Shown here in pieces: positions 1-5,054 of a stretch of DNA of 5,054 nucleotides. The position numbers and the translations under genes were made by a program. The notes below the pieces were generated by a model, which saw nothing but the letters and a program-made list of their open reading frames with translations, was not told where the DNA came from and searched no databases. The DNA is taken from positions 4,464-9,517 of the forward strand of contig DHWR01000231.1 in assembly GCA_002413265.1 (NCBI GenBank). Reading direction: 5' to 3'. Within the stretch, counting starts at the first letter, position 1. The number at the start of each line of letters is the position of its first letter. Source of the stretch: Chloroflexi bacterium UBA5177 (GTDB lineage: Bacteria > Chloroflexota > UBA5177).

Positions 1-473
1 TAGATGGGCACGCGGTGCGGCGGCTGGAACATGGGCTGGAGAGGGGGGACGTTCGGGTTTAGTACGAGCCTCTCGCCCGCCCACAGGGTTCGCAGCATAT
101 CGATGGTTTCGGAGACCTTCGCCACCGTGTCGTCGAATTGAATGTTCATCTGCGCGAGACGCAGAGGAAGCCCGCTGCCAAGCGCCAGCGCAATCCGCCC
201 GGGCGCCAGGTCATCGAGGGAGGCGATGGTCATGGCGAGCACGACGGGGTGCCTCGTATTCGGATTGAGTGCACCGGCGCCTACCCGAATGGCTCTGGTC
301 GCCTCGGCCATGATCGCCAGGTACGTTATGGGATCACGCTCAAAGTAGCTGTCGTGCACCCAGACCGACTCGAAGCCCTGTCTTTCGGCGTCGACGGCGT
401 AGGCGGCTTGCTCCCTCACGTCGCCCCGCGAGGCAAGACCGAGGCCGATCCGCCTGGTGAGAGTGCCTTCCAT
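1..473 (-). CDS. Luciferase-like (LLM class) flavin/F420-dependent oxidoreductase, N-terminal part, cut by window edge
   Basis: The minus strand is open from an ATG at 473 to the left edge, giving 157 residues with no stop. The fold signature is that of bacterial-luciferase-like TIM-barrel oxidoreductases, close to the F420-dependent methylene-tetrahydromethanopterin reductase-like group. Visible signs are an early strand ending in a short Gly-rich segment (RIGLGLASRG, residues 8-17), ESVWVHDSYF (35-44), the IRVGAGALNPNTRHP block (62-76) followed by the PVVLAMTIASLDDLAPGR helix (76-93), and ALALGSG (95-101), all in family order. Full members are usually 320-350 residues, so over half is missing. 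An AAGGAG Shine-Dalgarno lies at 484-489, ten bases before the ATG, which fixes the start. These soluble cytosolic enzymes use reduced F420 or FMN. The substrate cannot be read from this part, and the choice of F420 over FMN is inferred from motif resemblance. The gene is divergent from the GAF gene. Confidence 0.9.
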   Translation of the reverse strand, partial: MEGTLTRRIGLGLASRGDVREQAAYAVDAERQGFESVWVHDSYFERDPITYLAIMAEATRAIRVGAGALNPNTRHPVVLAMTIASLDDLAPGRIALALGSGLPLRLAQMNIQFDDTVAKVSETIDMLRTLWAGERLVLNPNVPPLQPMFQPPHRVPI

Positions 474-554
474 TGAGACCCGTCTCCTTCGAGACATTGT
501 AGGAGAGCCAATTGAAAGTCCGTGCCCTCAGGGGGCGGCAGTATAGTTGAAGCT
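474..554. promoter_or_regulatory. Divergent intergenic region with candidate -10 boxes for both flanking genes
   Basis: This spacer separates two genes that face away from each other. On the minus strand, TACAAT (complement of 496-501) matches five of six bases of a -10 box and lies just upstream of the oxidoreductase Shine-Dalgarno. On the plus strand, TATAGT at 542-547 matches five of six and sits seven bases before the ATG at 555. Neither has a convincing -35 at 16-18 bases; TTGAAA at 512-517 is 24 bases from TATAGT, which is too far. Both boxes are weak predictions. Confidence 0.3.
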
Positions 555-1127
555 ATGCAGCCCGAGCAGTCGCTGGGAAAGTACTTCGACGCGCTTTACC
601 AGATCGTCATGCGCATAAGCGGCAGTCTCGAGCTGGATGAGGTGCTGGGCTACCTCACCGAGGAGACGGCCAAGGCGGTTGACGTAAGGGCGTCGTCTGT
701 CAGACTCCTGGACGCGAGCGGTACGCTCCTGGAAATGAAGGCGGTCCACGGCCTGAGCGACAGCTACCTCAACAAGGGTCCAGTTCAGGTAGAGCGCAGC
801 CACGTCGACCAACAGATTCTTTCGGGTCAGGCGACACAGCTGGTCGATGTCACTAGCGACACCAGCTTTCAGTATCCGGAAGAGGCAAGGCGCGAGGGTA
901 TCGTCTCGCTGGCCAGCGTACCCCTGATCGCGCATGCCAAGCCCATAGGAGTGCTTCGCGTGTACAGCGGCGAGCGCCGGACTTTTGCCGATGCGGATAT
1001 GCGGTTTTTGGTGGCCGTGGCCGACCTCGCCGCCCTCTGTATCGAAAATGCCCGCCTGTATGAGGGCGCGAAACAAAGTTATGAGGACACCATGAACGTG
1101 CTCTGGGGGAAAGAGCCAAAGGAATGA
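555..1127 (+). CDS. Stand-alone GAF-domain protein
   Basis: The protein is 190 residues from the ATG at 555. A GTG at 522 would add 11 residues of low-complexity sequence (PSGGGSIVEA). Neither start has a well-placed Shine-Dalgarno: AGGAGA at 501-506 is 15 bases from the GTG. I prefer the ATG because the conserved sequence begins there. One GAF domain fills most of the chain (about residues 28-166). It opens with the helix SGSLELDEVLGYLTEETAKAV, followed by SSVRLLDASGTLLEMKAVHG, a central ligand-pocket region, LASVPLIAHAKPIGVLRVYS (119-138) and the closing helix AVADLAALCIENARLYE. GAF domains are cytosolic modules that bind small ligands such as cyclic nucleotides or haem, or mediate dimerisation. 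No kinase, GGDEF, EAL or HTH output domain is attached, and no conserved bilin-anchoring Cys is evident. The stop overlaps the next ATG (ATGA), so it is probably translationally coupled to the M20 dipeptidase. The ligand is unknown. Confidence 0.88.
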   Translation: MQPEQSLGKYFDALYQIVMRISGSLELDEVLGYLTEETAKAVDVRASSVRLLDASGTLLEMKAVHGLSDSYLNKGPVQVERSHVDQQILSGQATQLVDVTSDTSFQYPEEARREGIVSLASVPLIAHAKPIGVLRVYSGERRTFADADMRFLVAVADLAALCIENARLYEGAKQSYEDTMNVLWGKEPKE

Positions 1128-2500
1128 CGGATGGCGCCGATCGTGCGTTGGCGTACGCGCGCGATCACCGTGACTCGTTTCTTCGCCATCTCGAGGAGCT
1201 TCTTCGTGTCCCAAGCGTAAGTGCGCTGCCGGAGCACGCCGGCGATATGCGGCGAGCAGCAGCTCTGGTGCGCGATCGCCTGGAGACCATGGGGGTGAGC
1301 GCCAAGCTAATCGAGGGCGACGGGCATCCAATCGTGTACGGAGAATGGCTCGAAGCGGAGGGCGCACCGACGGTGCTTCTGTACGGGCACTACGACGTGC
1401 AGCCGCCCGACCCACTCGAGCTCTGGACCTCGCCCCCGTTTGAGCCCGACATCCGGAACGGAAATATCTACGCGCGTGGTGCAGCAGACGACAAGGGCCA
1501 GGTGCTGACCATGCTGAACGCGGCAGAGAGCTATCTCCGCGGGCAAGGCCGGCTGCCCGTCAATCTGAAGTTCCTAATCGAGGGCGAAGAGGAGGTTGGA
1601 GGGCGTGCCGTCGAGGGCTTCGTGAGCAGTCACCCCGAATCCCTCACGGCTGATTTCACGCAGGTCGCAGACAGTCACATGTTCGCTCCAGGGCTTCCAA
1701 CCCTGGAGACCGGACTTCGGGGCAACTTGTTCACGGAGGTGTACGCTCGCGGCGCTTCACACGATCTCCATTCGGGCCTTTATGGAGGTGTCGCTCCCAA
1801 TCCTCTCAACGCCCTCGCTCACCTGATCGCAGGACTGAAGGACCGCGACGGCCGCATCCAGATCCCAGGCTTCTATGACGATGTGCGTATGCCGTCCGAC
1901 GAAGTTCTGCGCTCGTGGCGTCAGCTGCCGTTCGATGAGGAGAGCTTCCTTCGTGACGAGGTGGGAGCCACGCAGCTGACGGGTGAGCCGGCATATACCG
2001 TTCTCGAGCGCATATGGGCACGTCCGACTCTGGACGTACACGGTATCCCGGGAGGTTTCACGGGTCACGGAGCGAAAACCGTGATCCCGGCAGAGGCCAG
2101 CGCCAAAATTAGCATGAGGTTGGTGCCGGATCAAGATCCTGGCAGGATTCTGGAGCTTTTCCGTGCGCGCGTCATGGAGCTTGCATCCCCCGGGATCCGG
2201 CTCGAAGTGAAGGTTCTCGGGTCCGGAAAGCCGGTCGAGGTCCCCAGCGACACGCGGTGGATCCGAACCGCCCAAAATGCCCTCAGGGAAACCTTCGGGC
2301 GTGACACGTTGCTCGCTCGGTCCGGAGGCTCGATCCCCATAGTCGGGCTTTTTGCAGAGCACTTGGCCCTCGACACCGTGCTCATGGGCTGGGGATTGCC
2401 GGACGACAACCTGCATTCGCCCAACGAAAAGTTCTCTCTGGAAAACTTTCAGAAAGGTACGGAAGCGACCATCCGCTTCTGGGATTTGCTCGCCGCCTAG
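1124..2500 (+). CDS. M20-family dizinc dipeptidase (CNDP/carnosinase-like)
   Basis: This 458-residue protein has the usual length of M20 dipeptidases and all the expected active-site residues. They are the first metal His in YGHYDVQPP (H89) with the assisting Asp D91, the metal-bridging Asp in ARGAADDKG (D122), catalytic Glu E156 and metal ligand E157 in EGEEEVGG, metal Asp D183 in VADSHM, and the last metal His in NLHSPNEKF (H431). The inserted lid/dimerisation domain carries the DLHSG signature with H216, and GHGAKTVIP (314-322) and GGSIPI (401-406) match the carnosinase-like branch. The family hydrolyses dipeptides or similar small amides in the cytosol with two zinc (or manganese) ions. 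The exact substrate is not predictable. There is no signal peptide. The start ATG overlaps the GAF stop by four bases, and AAAGGA abuts it, so translation probably relies on coupling. Domain order and reading frame are intact. Confidence 0.95.
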   Translation: MTDGADRALAYARDHRDSFLRHLEELLRVPSVSALPEHAGDMRRAAALVRDRLETMGVSAKLIEGDGHPIVYGEWLEAEGAPTVLLYGHYDVQPPDPLELWTSPPFEPDIRNGNIYARGAADDKGQVLTMLNAAESYLRGQGRLPVNLKFLIEGEEEVGGRAVEGFVSSHPESLTADFTQVADSHMFAPGLPTLETGLRGNLFTEVYARGASHDLHSGLYGGVAPNPLNALAHLIAGLKDRDGRIQIPGFYDDVRMPSDEVLRSWRQLPFDEESFLRDEVGATQLTGEPAYTVLERIWARPTLDVHGIPGGFTGHGAKTVIPAEASAKISMRLVPDQDPGRILELFRARVMELASPGIRLEVKVLGSGKPVEVPSDTRWIRTAQNALRETFGRDTLLARSGGSIPIVGLFAEHLALDTVLMGWGLPDDNLHSPNEKFSLENFQKGTEATIRFWDLLAA

Positions 2501-2502
2501 TG

Positions 2503-2529
2503 GAGTGTCTCCTCATTGACCGGACACTT
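2503..2529 (+). terminator. Weak hairpin just after the M20 stop
   Basis: AGTGTC (2504-2509) pairs with GACACT (2523-2528), and an extra G-T pair closes the base. The loop is 13 bases. Only a broken T stretch follows (TGTTT). It could help end the GAF-M20 transcript, but the stem is short and the T tract is poor. Confidence 0.25.
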
Positions 2530-2563
2530 GTTTGACGGCGACGCGGCGTCGTTCATCCTTCAT
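2513..2563 (-). CDS. 16-residue mini-ORF with a good ribosome binding site; possible gene remnant
   Basis: On the minus strand, ATG at 2563 opens a frame reading MKDERRRVAVKQVSGQ and then TGA at 2513. An AAGGAG Shine-Dalgarno lies at 2570-2575, about seven bases before the ATG, which is a spacing and match typical of real genes. The product is basic and too short to assign. It lies 85 bases past the stop of the DHFR-like gene on the same strand. It may be the 5' end of a gene whose remainder was lost at a rearrangement next to the M20 gene, a small peptide, or chance. I do not recognise it. Confidence 0.25.
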   Translation of the reverse strand: MKDERRRVAVKQVSGQ

Positions 2564-2647
2564 GACTGTCTCCTTTTCTTGTTTCCACGCCCGATCCGTC
2601 AACTCATCCCGACCCAACCACAACCAAAAGGCCGCTGGTCGACCGGC

Positions 2648-3216
2648 TCACCGGCGGACGCGGTGGCGGATGTGTGTGGCCTCCGGTGTGTCGAACACCC
2701 GGACGATCTCCAGCTCGACGCGCGACGGCAACACCTCGAACAGCCGACGTCCACCACCAAACAGCACGGGAATCTGATGGATCTGCAGCTCATCCAGCGC
2801 ACCCGCCTCGAGCGCCCGTTGCGCCATGTACGCGCCATGCACCATCACGTTCCGGTCCCCGGCGGCGGCCTTCGCCTGTGCCATCGCGCTCTCGATCCCA
2901 TCGGTCACGTACGTCACCAACGCATAGTTGGCGACGTACGGGCCGGGCGGCCGGTGACTGGGCACGAAGATCGGGACACCGTGGTGATCACCGCCTAGTG
3001 TTCGACCTGCTCCACGGTCCACCGACCCGCCAGCACCGCACCGGTCGCCTTTATCTCGTCGAGGAACTCCCCGGCCAGCCCAGACAGCCGAGAGAAGTCG
3101 CCGTACCACTCGTCCAGCCGCATGAAGCCGTCGCCGCCGGGGTTGCCCGGTTCGTCGTTCGGACCCGCGATGTACCCGTCGAGGGACGTCGACATGTAGA
3201 GCACTGATGCAGACAT
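2648..3216 (-). pseudogene. RibD-C/dihydrofolate-reductase-like protein, broken by one frameshift
   Basis: The minus-strand reading begins at ATG 3216, after a strong AGGAGG at 3221-3226. It gives 73 residues starting MSASVLYMSTSLDGYIAGP, which is the classic N-terminus of the RibD C-terminal/DHFR-like family, including the GPNDEPGNPGGDG loop. It stops at TAG (2997-2995). The family sequence resumes at once in another frame with GGDHHGVPIFVPSHRPPGP, VTDGIESAMAQAKAAAGDR, the NADPH-side strand and helix VMVHGAYMAQRALEAGALDE, the IPVLFGGGRRLFE block, and a natural end at 2648. Joined, the two parts make about 189 residues, the normal size. Intact relatives, as I recall them, read His-Trp-Gly-Gly at the junction, so one base is probably missing around 2993-2997. 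Family members are cytosolic NAD(P)H-dependent reductases, mostly of unknown substrate. This copy is either inactive or affected by a sequence error. Confidence 0.85.
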
Positions 3217-3226
3217 TCGTCCTCCT

Positions 3227-3439
3227 GCGGTCTCGATCCAAACCGGTTTCAGCTTGCTGTAAACCCGGCATGGCGCGCATTTCTCATAGGCCGGCCGGAC
3301 CCAAACTCTGAGCCAAAGCATCAGCAGATATGGATGGCTCGCGGTCACCCGTCGGGGCCCCGGGTTGGACCAACTCGCCTGGGCCGCATCAAACCGGAAA
3401 CCGCAGCTCGATCATTTATAACAAGACACTTCCGGCTCA
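3227..3439. other. Non-coding stretch between the DHFR-like gene and the zinc-ribbon promoter
   Basis: This is the shared upstream region of two divergent genes. The minus-strand frame of the DHFR-like gene stays open upstream to 3348, but that extension shows no family similarity and the good Shine-Dalgarno lies inside it, so I treat it as non-coding. A perfect ten-base palindrome AAACCGGTTT sits at 3240-3249, 24 bases before the DHFR-like ATG, and CAAACCGG recurs near 3390. TATAAA on the minus strand (3415-3420) could be a distant -10 box. No RNA gene or mobile element is seen. Confidence 0.5.
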
Positions 3440-3473
3440 AATATTGACAATATTGCGCAAAGCTGCGTAAACT
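3440..3473 (+). promoter_or_regulatory. Sigma70-type promoter with overlapping palindromes, upstream of the zinc-ribbon gene
   Basis: A consensus -35 TTGACA lies at 3444-3449. After an 18-base spacer comes TAAACT (3468-3473), which matches four of six bases of a -10 box. The -35 is embedded in AATATT-GAC-AATATT (3440-3454) and overlaps CAATATTG (3448-3455). TTGCGCAA (3453-3460) lies in the spacer. These perfect palindromes are placed where a repressor could block RNA polymerase. Transcription would start near 3480, leaving a leader of about 88 bases before the ATG at 3568. The promoter is well supported by sequence; its operator role is inference. Confidence 0.6.
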
Positions 3474-3567
3474 CTAGGCGTAACACATTGGTAGCGGCTG
3501 GCGTTTTCGATTGCAATGAGTGGTCTTCCAGCTCTGTCAAGAAGTGACACACAGAGAGATGGAAGAC

Positions 3568-3888
3568 ATGGCCTACACAGAGCGACAGCTTACCTGCACG
3601 CAGTGCGGAAATTCATTCACGTTCAGCGCGGAGGACCAAGAGTTCCACGCGGGACGCGGATATCAGGATCCCAAGCGCTGCCCCAGCTGCCGCGCAGAGC
3701 GACGTAACCAGAGTGGAGGCGGCTACGGCTCCTCCTCCGATGGCTACTCCCGACCTCAGCGCGAAATGCACAGCGCAACCTGTGCGCGTTGTGGCAAAGA
3801 GGCGCTAGTACCGTTCGTACCGCGTGGCGACAAGCCCGTGTACTGTTCGGACTGCTATCAGCCGACGCCCCGCACCAGCAGCTGGTAA
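3568..3888 (+). CDS. Small double zinc-ribbon protein (zf-trcl plus CxxC-x17-CxxC domain)
   Basis: The protein is 106 residues from the ATG at 3568. The first module, YTERQLTCTQCGNSFTFSA, has C10/C13 and C38/C41 (CPSCRAERR), the pattern of the probable zinc-ribbon family with its conserved QEFHAGRGYQDPKRCPSC segment. A Gly/Ser linker (about 49-60) follows. The second module has C72/C75 and C93/C96 with exactly 17 residues between pairs, the CxxC-x17-CxxC domain, with PFVPRGDKPVYCSDCY. Each module probably binds one zinc. The molecular role of this family is not established; nucleic-acid or protein binding is a guess. Upstream in-frame starts exist (GTG 3520, ATG 3559), but similarity begins at MAYTERQ, and AGAGAG at 3553-3558 is a weak ribosome site nine bases away. 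It has its own promoter and a strong terminator, so it is a single-gene unit. Confidence 0.9.
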   Translation: MAYTERQLTCTQCGNSFTFSAEDQEFHAGRGYQDPKRCPSCRAERRNQSGGGYGSSSDGYSRPQREMHSATCARCGKEALVPFVPRGDKPVYCSDCYQPTPRTSSW

Positions 3889-3895
3889 GACTCGA

Positions 3896-3915
3896 CGCCG
3901 TCCTAACGGACGGCG
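3896..3915 (+). other. Perfect 8-bp GC hairpin after the zinc-ribbon stop
   Basis: CGCCGTCC (3896-3903) pairs fully with GGACGGCG (3908-3915) around a TAAC loop, seven bases after the stop codon. No T tract follows, so it is not a terminator by itself. It forms a tandem pair with the terminator 20 bases on and may stabilise the 3' end of the mRNA. Confidence 0.55.
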
Positions 3916-3935
3916 CGTAAGCTCAGCAAACAAGA

Positions 3936-3965
3936 AGCGGCCCACATTTTGTGGGCCGCTTTTTT
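3936..3965 (+). terminator. Strong intrinsic terminator of the zinc-ribbon gene
   Basis: AGCGGCCCAC (3936-3945) pairs perfectly with GTGGGCCGCT (3951-3960) around an ATTTT loop, and six T follow at 3960-3965. This is a ten-base GC-rich stem with an ideal U tract. It separates the zinc-ribbon unit from the kinase unit and rules out starting the kinase at the GTG at 3951, which lies inside the hairpin. Confidence 0.95.
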
Positions 3966-3980
3966 GCATGTGCAGGCGGA

Positions 3981-4009
3981 TTGACGCCTCCCCGAAGGCC
4001 TCGTATGCT
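3981..4009 (+). promoter_or_regulatory. Probable promoter of the kinase gene
   Basis: TTGACG at 3981-3986 (five of six bases of the -35 consensus) is followed by an optimal 17-base spacer and TATGCT at 4004-4009 (four of six of the -10). The start of transcription would be near 4016, giving a leader of about 19 bases that contains the Shine-Dalgarno at 4020-4024. Its place directly after a terminator supports it. Confidence 0.55.
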
Positions 4010-4019
4010 ACATGCATTC

Positions 4020-4024
4020 GGAGG
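4020..4024 (+). promoter_or_regulatory. Ribosome binding site that sets the kinase start
   Basis: GGAGG lies ten bases before the ATG at 4035. An in-frame ATG at 4005 and a GTG at 3951 lie upstream, but they fall inside the promoter and the terminator, and the kinase homology starts at LDGQTIGSYLVIE after 4035. Confidence 0.7.
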
Positions 4025-4034
4025 CGGCGGCGGA

Positions 4035-4991
4035 ATGCGGAATCTTGACGGCCAGACCATTGGCTCCTACCTGGTCATCGAGCAGACGGCGGTGGGTGGC
4101 ATGGCCATCATCTACAAAGCCTACGACGCCGCCCTCGATCGGTACGTAGCGCTCAAAGTCCTGCCCGAGTACTTGAGTCACGAGCCCGAGTTTTCGGCTC
4201 GGTTCCGCGCCGAGGCTCGAAACATCGCTCGACTTCGACACCCAAACATCCTGCCTATATATGGCTATGGCGAGGAAAACGGGCTCAGCTACTTCGTCAT
4301 GGACCTGGTCGAAGGCGGCACTCTCAAAAACTTGATGGGCGAAGCAATGAAGGTGGAGCAGGCGGTTACGTTGGTGAGTCAGGTCGCCGACGCGTTGCAG
4401 TACGCCCACGCGCAAGGCGTGGTGCATCGCGATGTGAAGCCCGCCAACGTTCTCATGGCCAGGCCCGATTGGGTGCAGCTGTCAGACTTCGGCATTGCTC
4501 GCGTGCTCGAGCAGAACACCAACTTGACCCACAGCGGAAGCGCCTTTTTCGGCACTCCGCACTACATGGCACCGGAGCAGGCCCGCGGCGACCCCGTTAG
4601 CCCGCAGACCGATCAATATGCGCTCGGCATCGTGTTATACGAGATGCTGACCGGCACCATTCCCTACAGCGCCGACACACCGCAAGCCATCGTCTATCAA
4701 CACATCTACTCGAGTCTGCCGCTTCCTCATACCCGCAATCCTCTAGTCACCGATGCCATGGAACGGGTCATCCTCAAAGCGCTGGCCAAGGAGCAGCAGG
4801 ATCGCTTCCCGGACATGGCGGCCTTCGCCCTGGCTGCCAGAGCCGCGGCCGGTGGAACGACAGTCCCGGTAACACCGCCCGCTGCTGTGGTGGATGAAGA
4901 AGCCCAGACCGAAGCTGAGCCGTTTCCCCCCCAAGCAGGCCACCAATGCATTTGTTCCCGTACCGCCGCCCCCCGTCGAGTCCGGCACTGA
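4035..4991 (+). CDS. Hanks-type Ser/Thr protein kinase with frameshifted C-terminal tail
   Basis: The 318 residues as read include a complete eukaryotic-like kinase domain (about 11-270). The Gly-rich loop is AVGGMAIIYKA (19-29), with Ala in place of the usual first Gly. Next come ATP lysine K41 (VALKVL), helix-C E60, the catalytic loop HRDVKPAN (131-138, D133), DFG (151-153), GTPHYMAPEQ (173-182), structural D193 and R257. It is an RD kinase, so activation-loop phosphorylation is likely; T162, T165, S167 and S169 are candidates. No transmembrane segment is seen up to the window end. After the domain a Thr/Pro/Ala-rich linker begins, but at seven C (4926-4932) the frame switches to an unlike Cys/Arg-rich tail and stops at 4991. 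The proline-rich style continues in another frame, so the true protein is probably longer, with a sensor or membrane region beyond the edge. The substrate is unknown. Confidence 0.93.
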   Translation: MRNLDGQTIGSYLVIEQTAVGGMAIIYKAYDAALDRYVALKVLPEYLSHEPEFSARFRAEARNIARLRHPNILPIYGYGEENGLSYFVMDLVEGGTLKNLMGEAMKVEQAVTLVSQVADALQYAHAQGVVHRDVKPANVLMARPDWVQLSDFGIARVLEQNTNLTHSGSAFFGTPHYMAPEQARGDPVSPQTDQYALGIVLYEMLTGTIPYSADTPQAIVYQHIYSSLPLPHTRNPLVTDAMERVILKALAKEQQDRFPDMAAFALAARAAAGGTTVPVTPPAAVVDEEAQTEAEPFPPQAGHQCICSRTAAPRRVRH

Positions 4992-5054
4992 GCTCTTTGA
5001 GAGTCCGCCGCTGGTACCTGGGGTTCGACCGCTCGCACCCGCACTACCGGCTGG
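4933..5054 (+). other. Likely continuation of the kinase C-terminal linker in a shifted frame
   Basis: From 4933 to the right edge one frame has no stop and reads KQATNAFVPVPPPPVESG and then a Pro/Leu/Val-rich stretch ending LAPALPA. This fits the Pro/Ala/Thr-rich juxtamembrane linkers of bacterial Ser/Thr kinases far better than the 4933-4991 reading in the kinase frame. Six instead of seven C at 4926-4932 would join the two without a gap. The rest of the gene lies outside the window. Confidence 0.6.

Larger units (their letters stand above)
2501..2647. other. Intergenic region between convergent genes
   Basis: This stretch lies between the ends of the M20 gene (plus) and the broken DHFR-like gene (minus). 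It holds no full gene. It contains a weak hairpin after the M20 stop, a minus-strand mini-ORF and a perfect GGTCGACC palindrome at 2637-2644. Just past the DHFR-like stop, on the minus strand, a short GCCG/CGGC stem followed by CTTTT could be a poor terminator, but it is too weak to call. Confidence 0.5.

Noticed and set aside
138..476. Plus-strand frames opposite the luciferase-like gene
   Set aside because: The minus strand codes a clear luciferase-like protein; the plus frames show no family motif.
528..1415. Long minus-strand open frame (295 codons) opposite the GAF and M20 genes
   Set aside because: It is an Arg/His-rich shadow antisense to two genes with clear domain motifs, and it has no recognisable domain.
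1757..2416. Minus-strand 219-codon frame inside the M20 gene
   Set aside because: It is antisense to the catalytic and lid regions of the dipeptidase and has no domain features.
2516..3207. Plus-strand frames opposite the DHFR-like pseudogene
   Set aside because: They are His/Arg/Pro-rich translations typical of the complement of a GC-rich gene; the minus strand carries the family motifs.
3217..3348. 44-residue N-terminal extension of the DHFR-like frame
   Set aside because: The strong AGGAGG at 3221-3226 and the family N-terminus place the start at 3216; the extension has no similarity to the family.
3516..3707. 63-codon plus-strand frame starting just upstream of the zinc-ribbon gene
   Set aside because: It has no Shine-Dalgarno and overlaps the zinc-ribbon gene in another frame with an Arg/His-rich product; a regulatory upstream ORF cannot be excluded but is not supported.
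4008..4427. Minus-strand frame opposite the kinase
   Set aside because: It is a shadow of the kinase domain, whose plus-strand motifs are unambiguous.

Overview
The window looks like a piece of a bacterial chromosome with fairly high GC, most plausibly from Chloroflexota or a similar soil or water lineage. This is an inference. It rests on a predicted coenzyme F420-type luciferase-like oxidoreductase, a carnosinase-like M20 dipeptidase, a CxxC-x17-CxxC zinc-ribbon protein and a Hanks-type Ser/Thr kinase with a proline-rich tail, all with G/C-rich codon use. No rRNA, tRNA, CRISPR array, insertion sequence or phage gene is visible.

Layout from left to right. (1) Positions 1-473 on the minus strand hold the N-terminal 157 residues of a luciferase-like monooxygenase that runs off the left edge. 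(2) A short divergent intergenic region separates it from a plus-strand pair: a stand-alone GAF-domain protein (about 555-1127) and an M20-family metallodipeptidase (1124-2500). The two share an ATGA overlap and are probably one transcript. (3) Positions 2501-2647 hold no full gene, only a weak hairpin and a 16-codon minus-strand mini-ORF with a good Shine-Dalgarno sequence. (4) Positions 2648-3216 on the minus strand hold a RibD-C/dihydrofolate-reductase-like gene broken by one frameshift. (5) An intergenic stretch leads to a well-formed promoter with overlapping palindromes (3440-3473), a small double zinc-ribbon protein (3568-3888), a GC hairpin and a textbook intrinsic terminator (3936-3965). 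(6) A second promoter (3981-4009) and a Shine-Dalgarno sequence drive a Ser/Thr protein kinase from 4035. Its catalytic domain is complete. Its tail changes frame at a run of seven C, and the open frame then continues off the right edge.

The genes do not form one obvious pathway. The only strong functional link is the GAF-M20 pair. The zinc-ribbon gene and the kinase are separate transcription units divided by the terminator. The two apparent frameshifts, one of them in a homopolymer, are the main oddities. They may be real mutations, phase-variable or slippage sites, or sequencing errors. I do not see a convincing new multi-gene system here.
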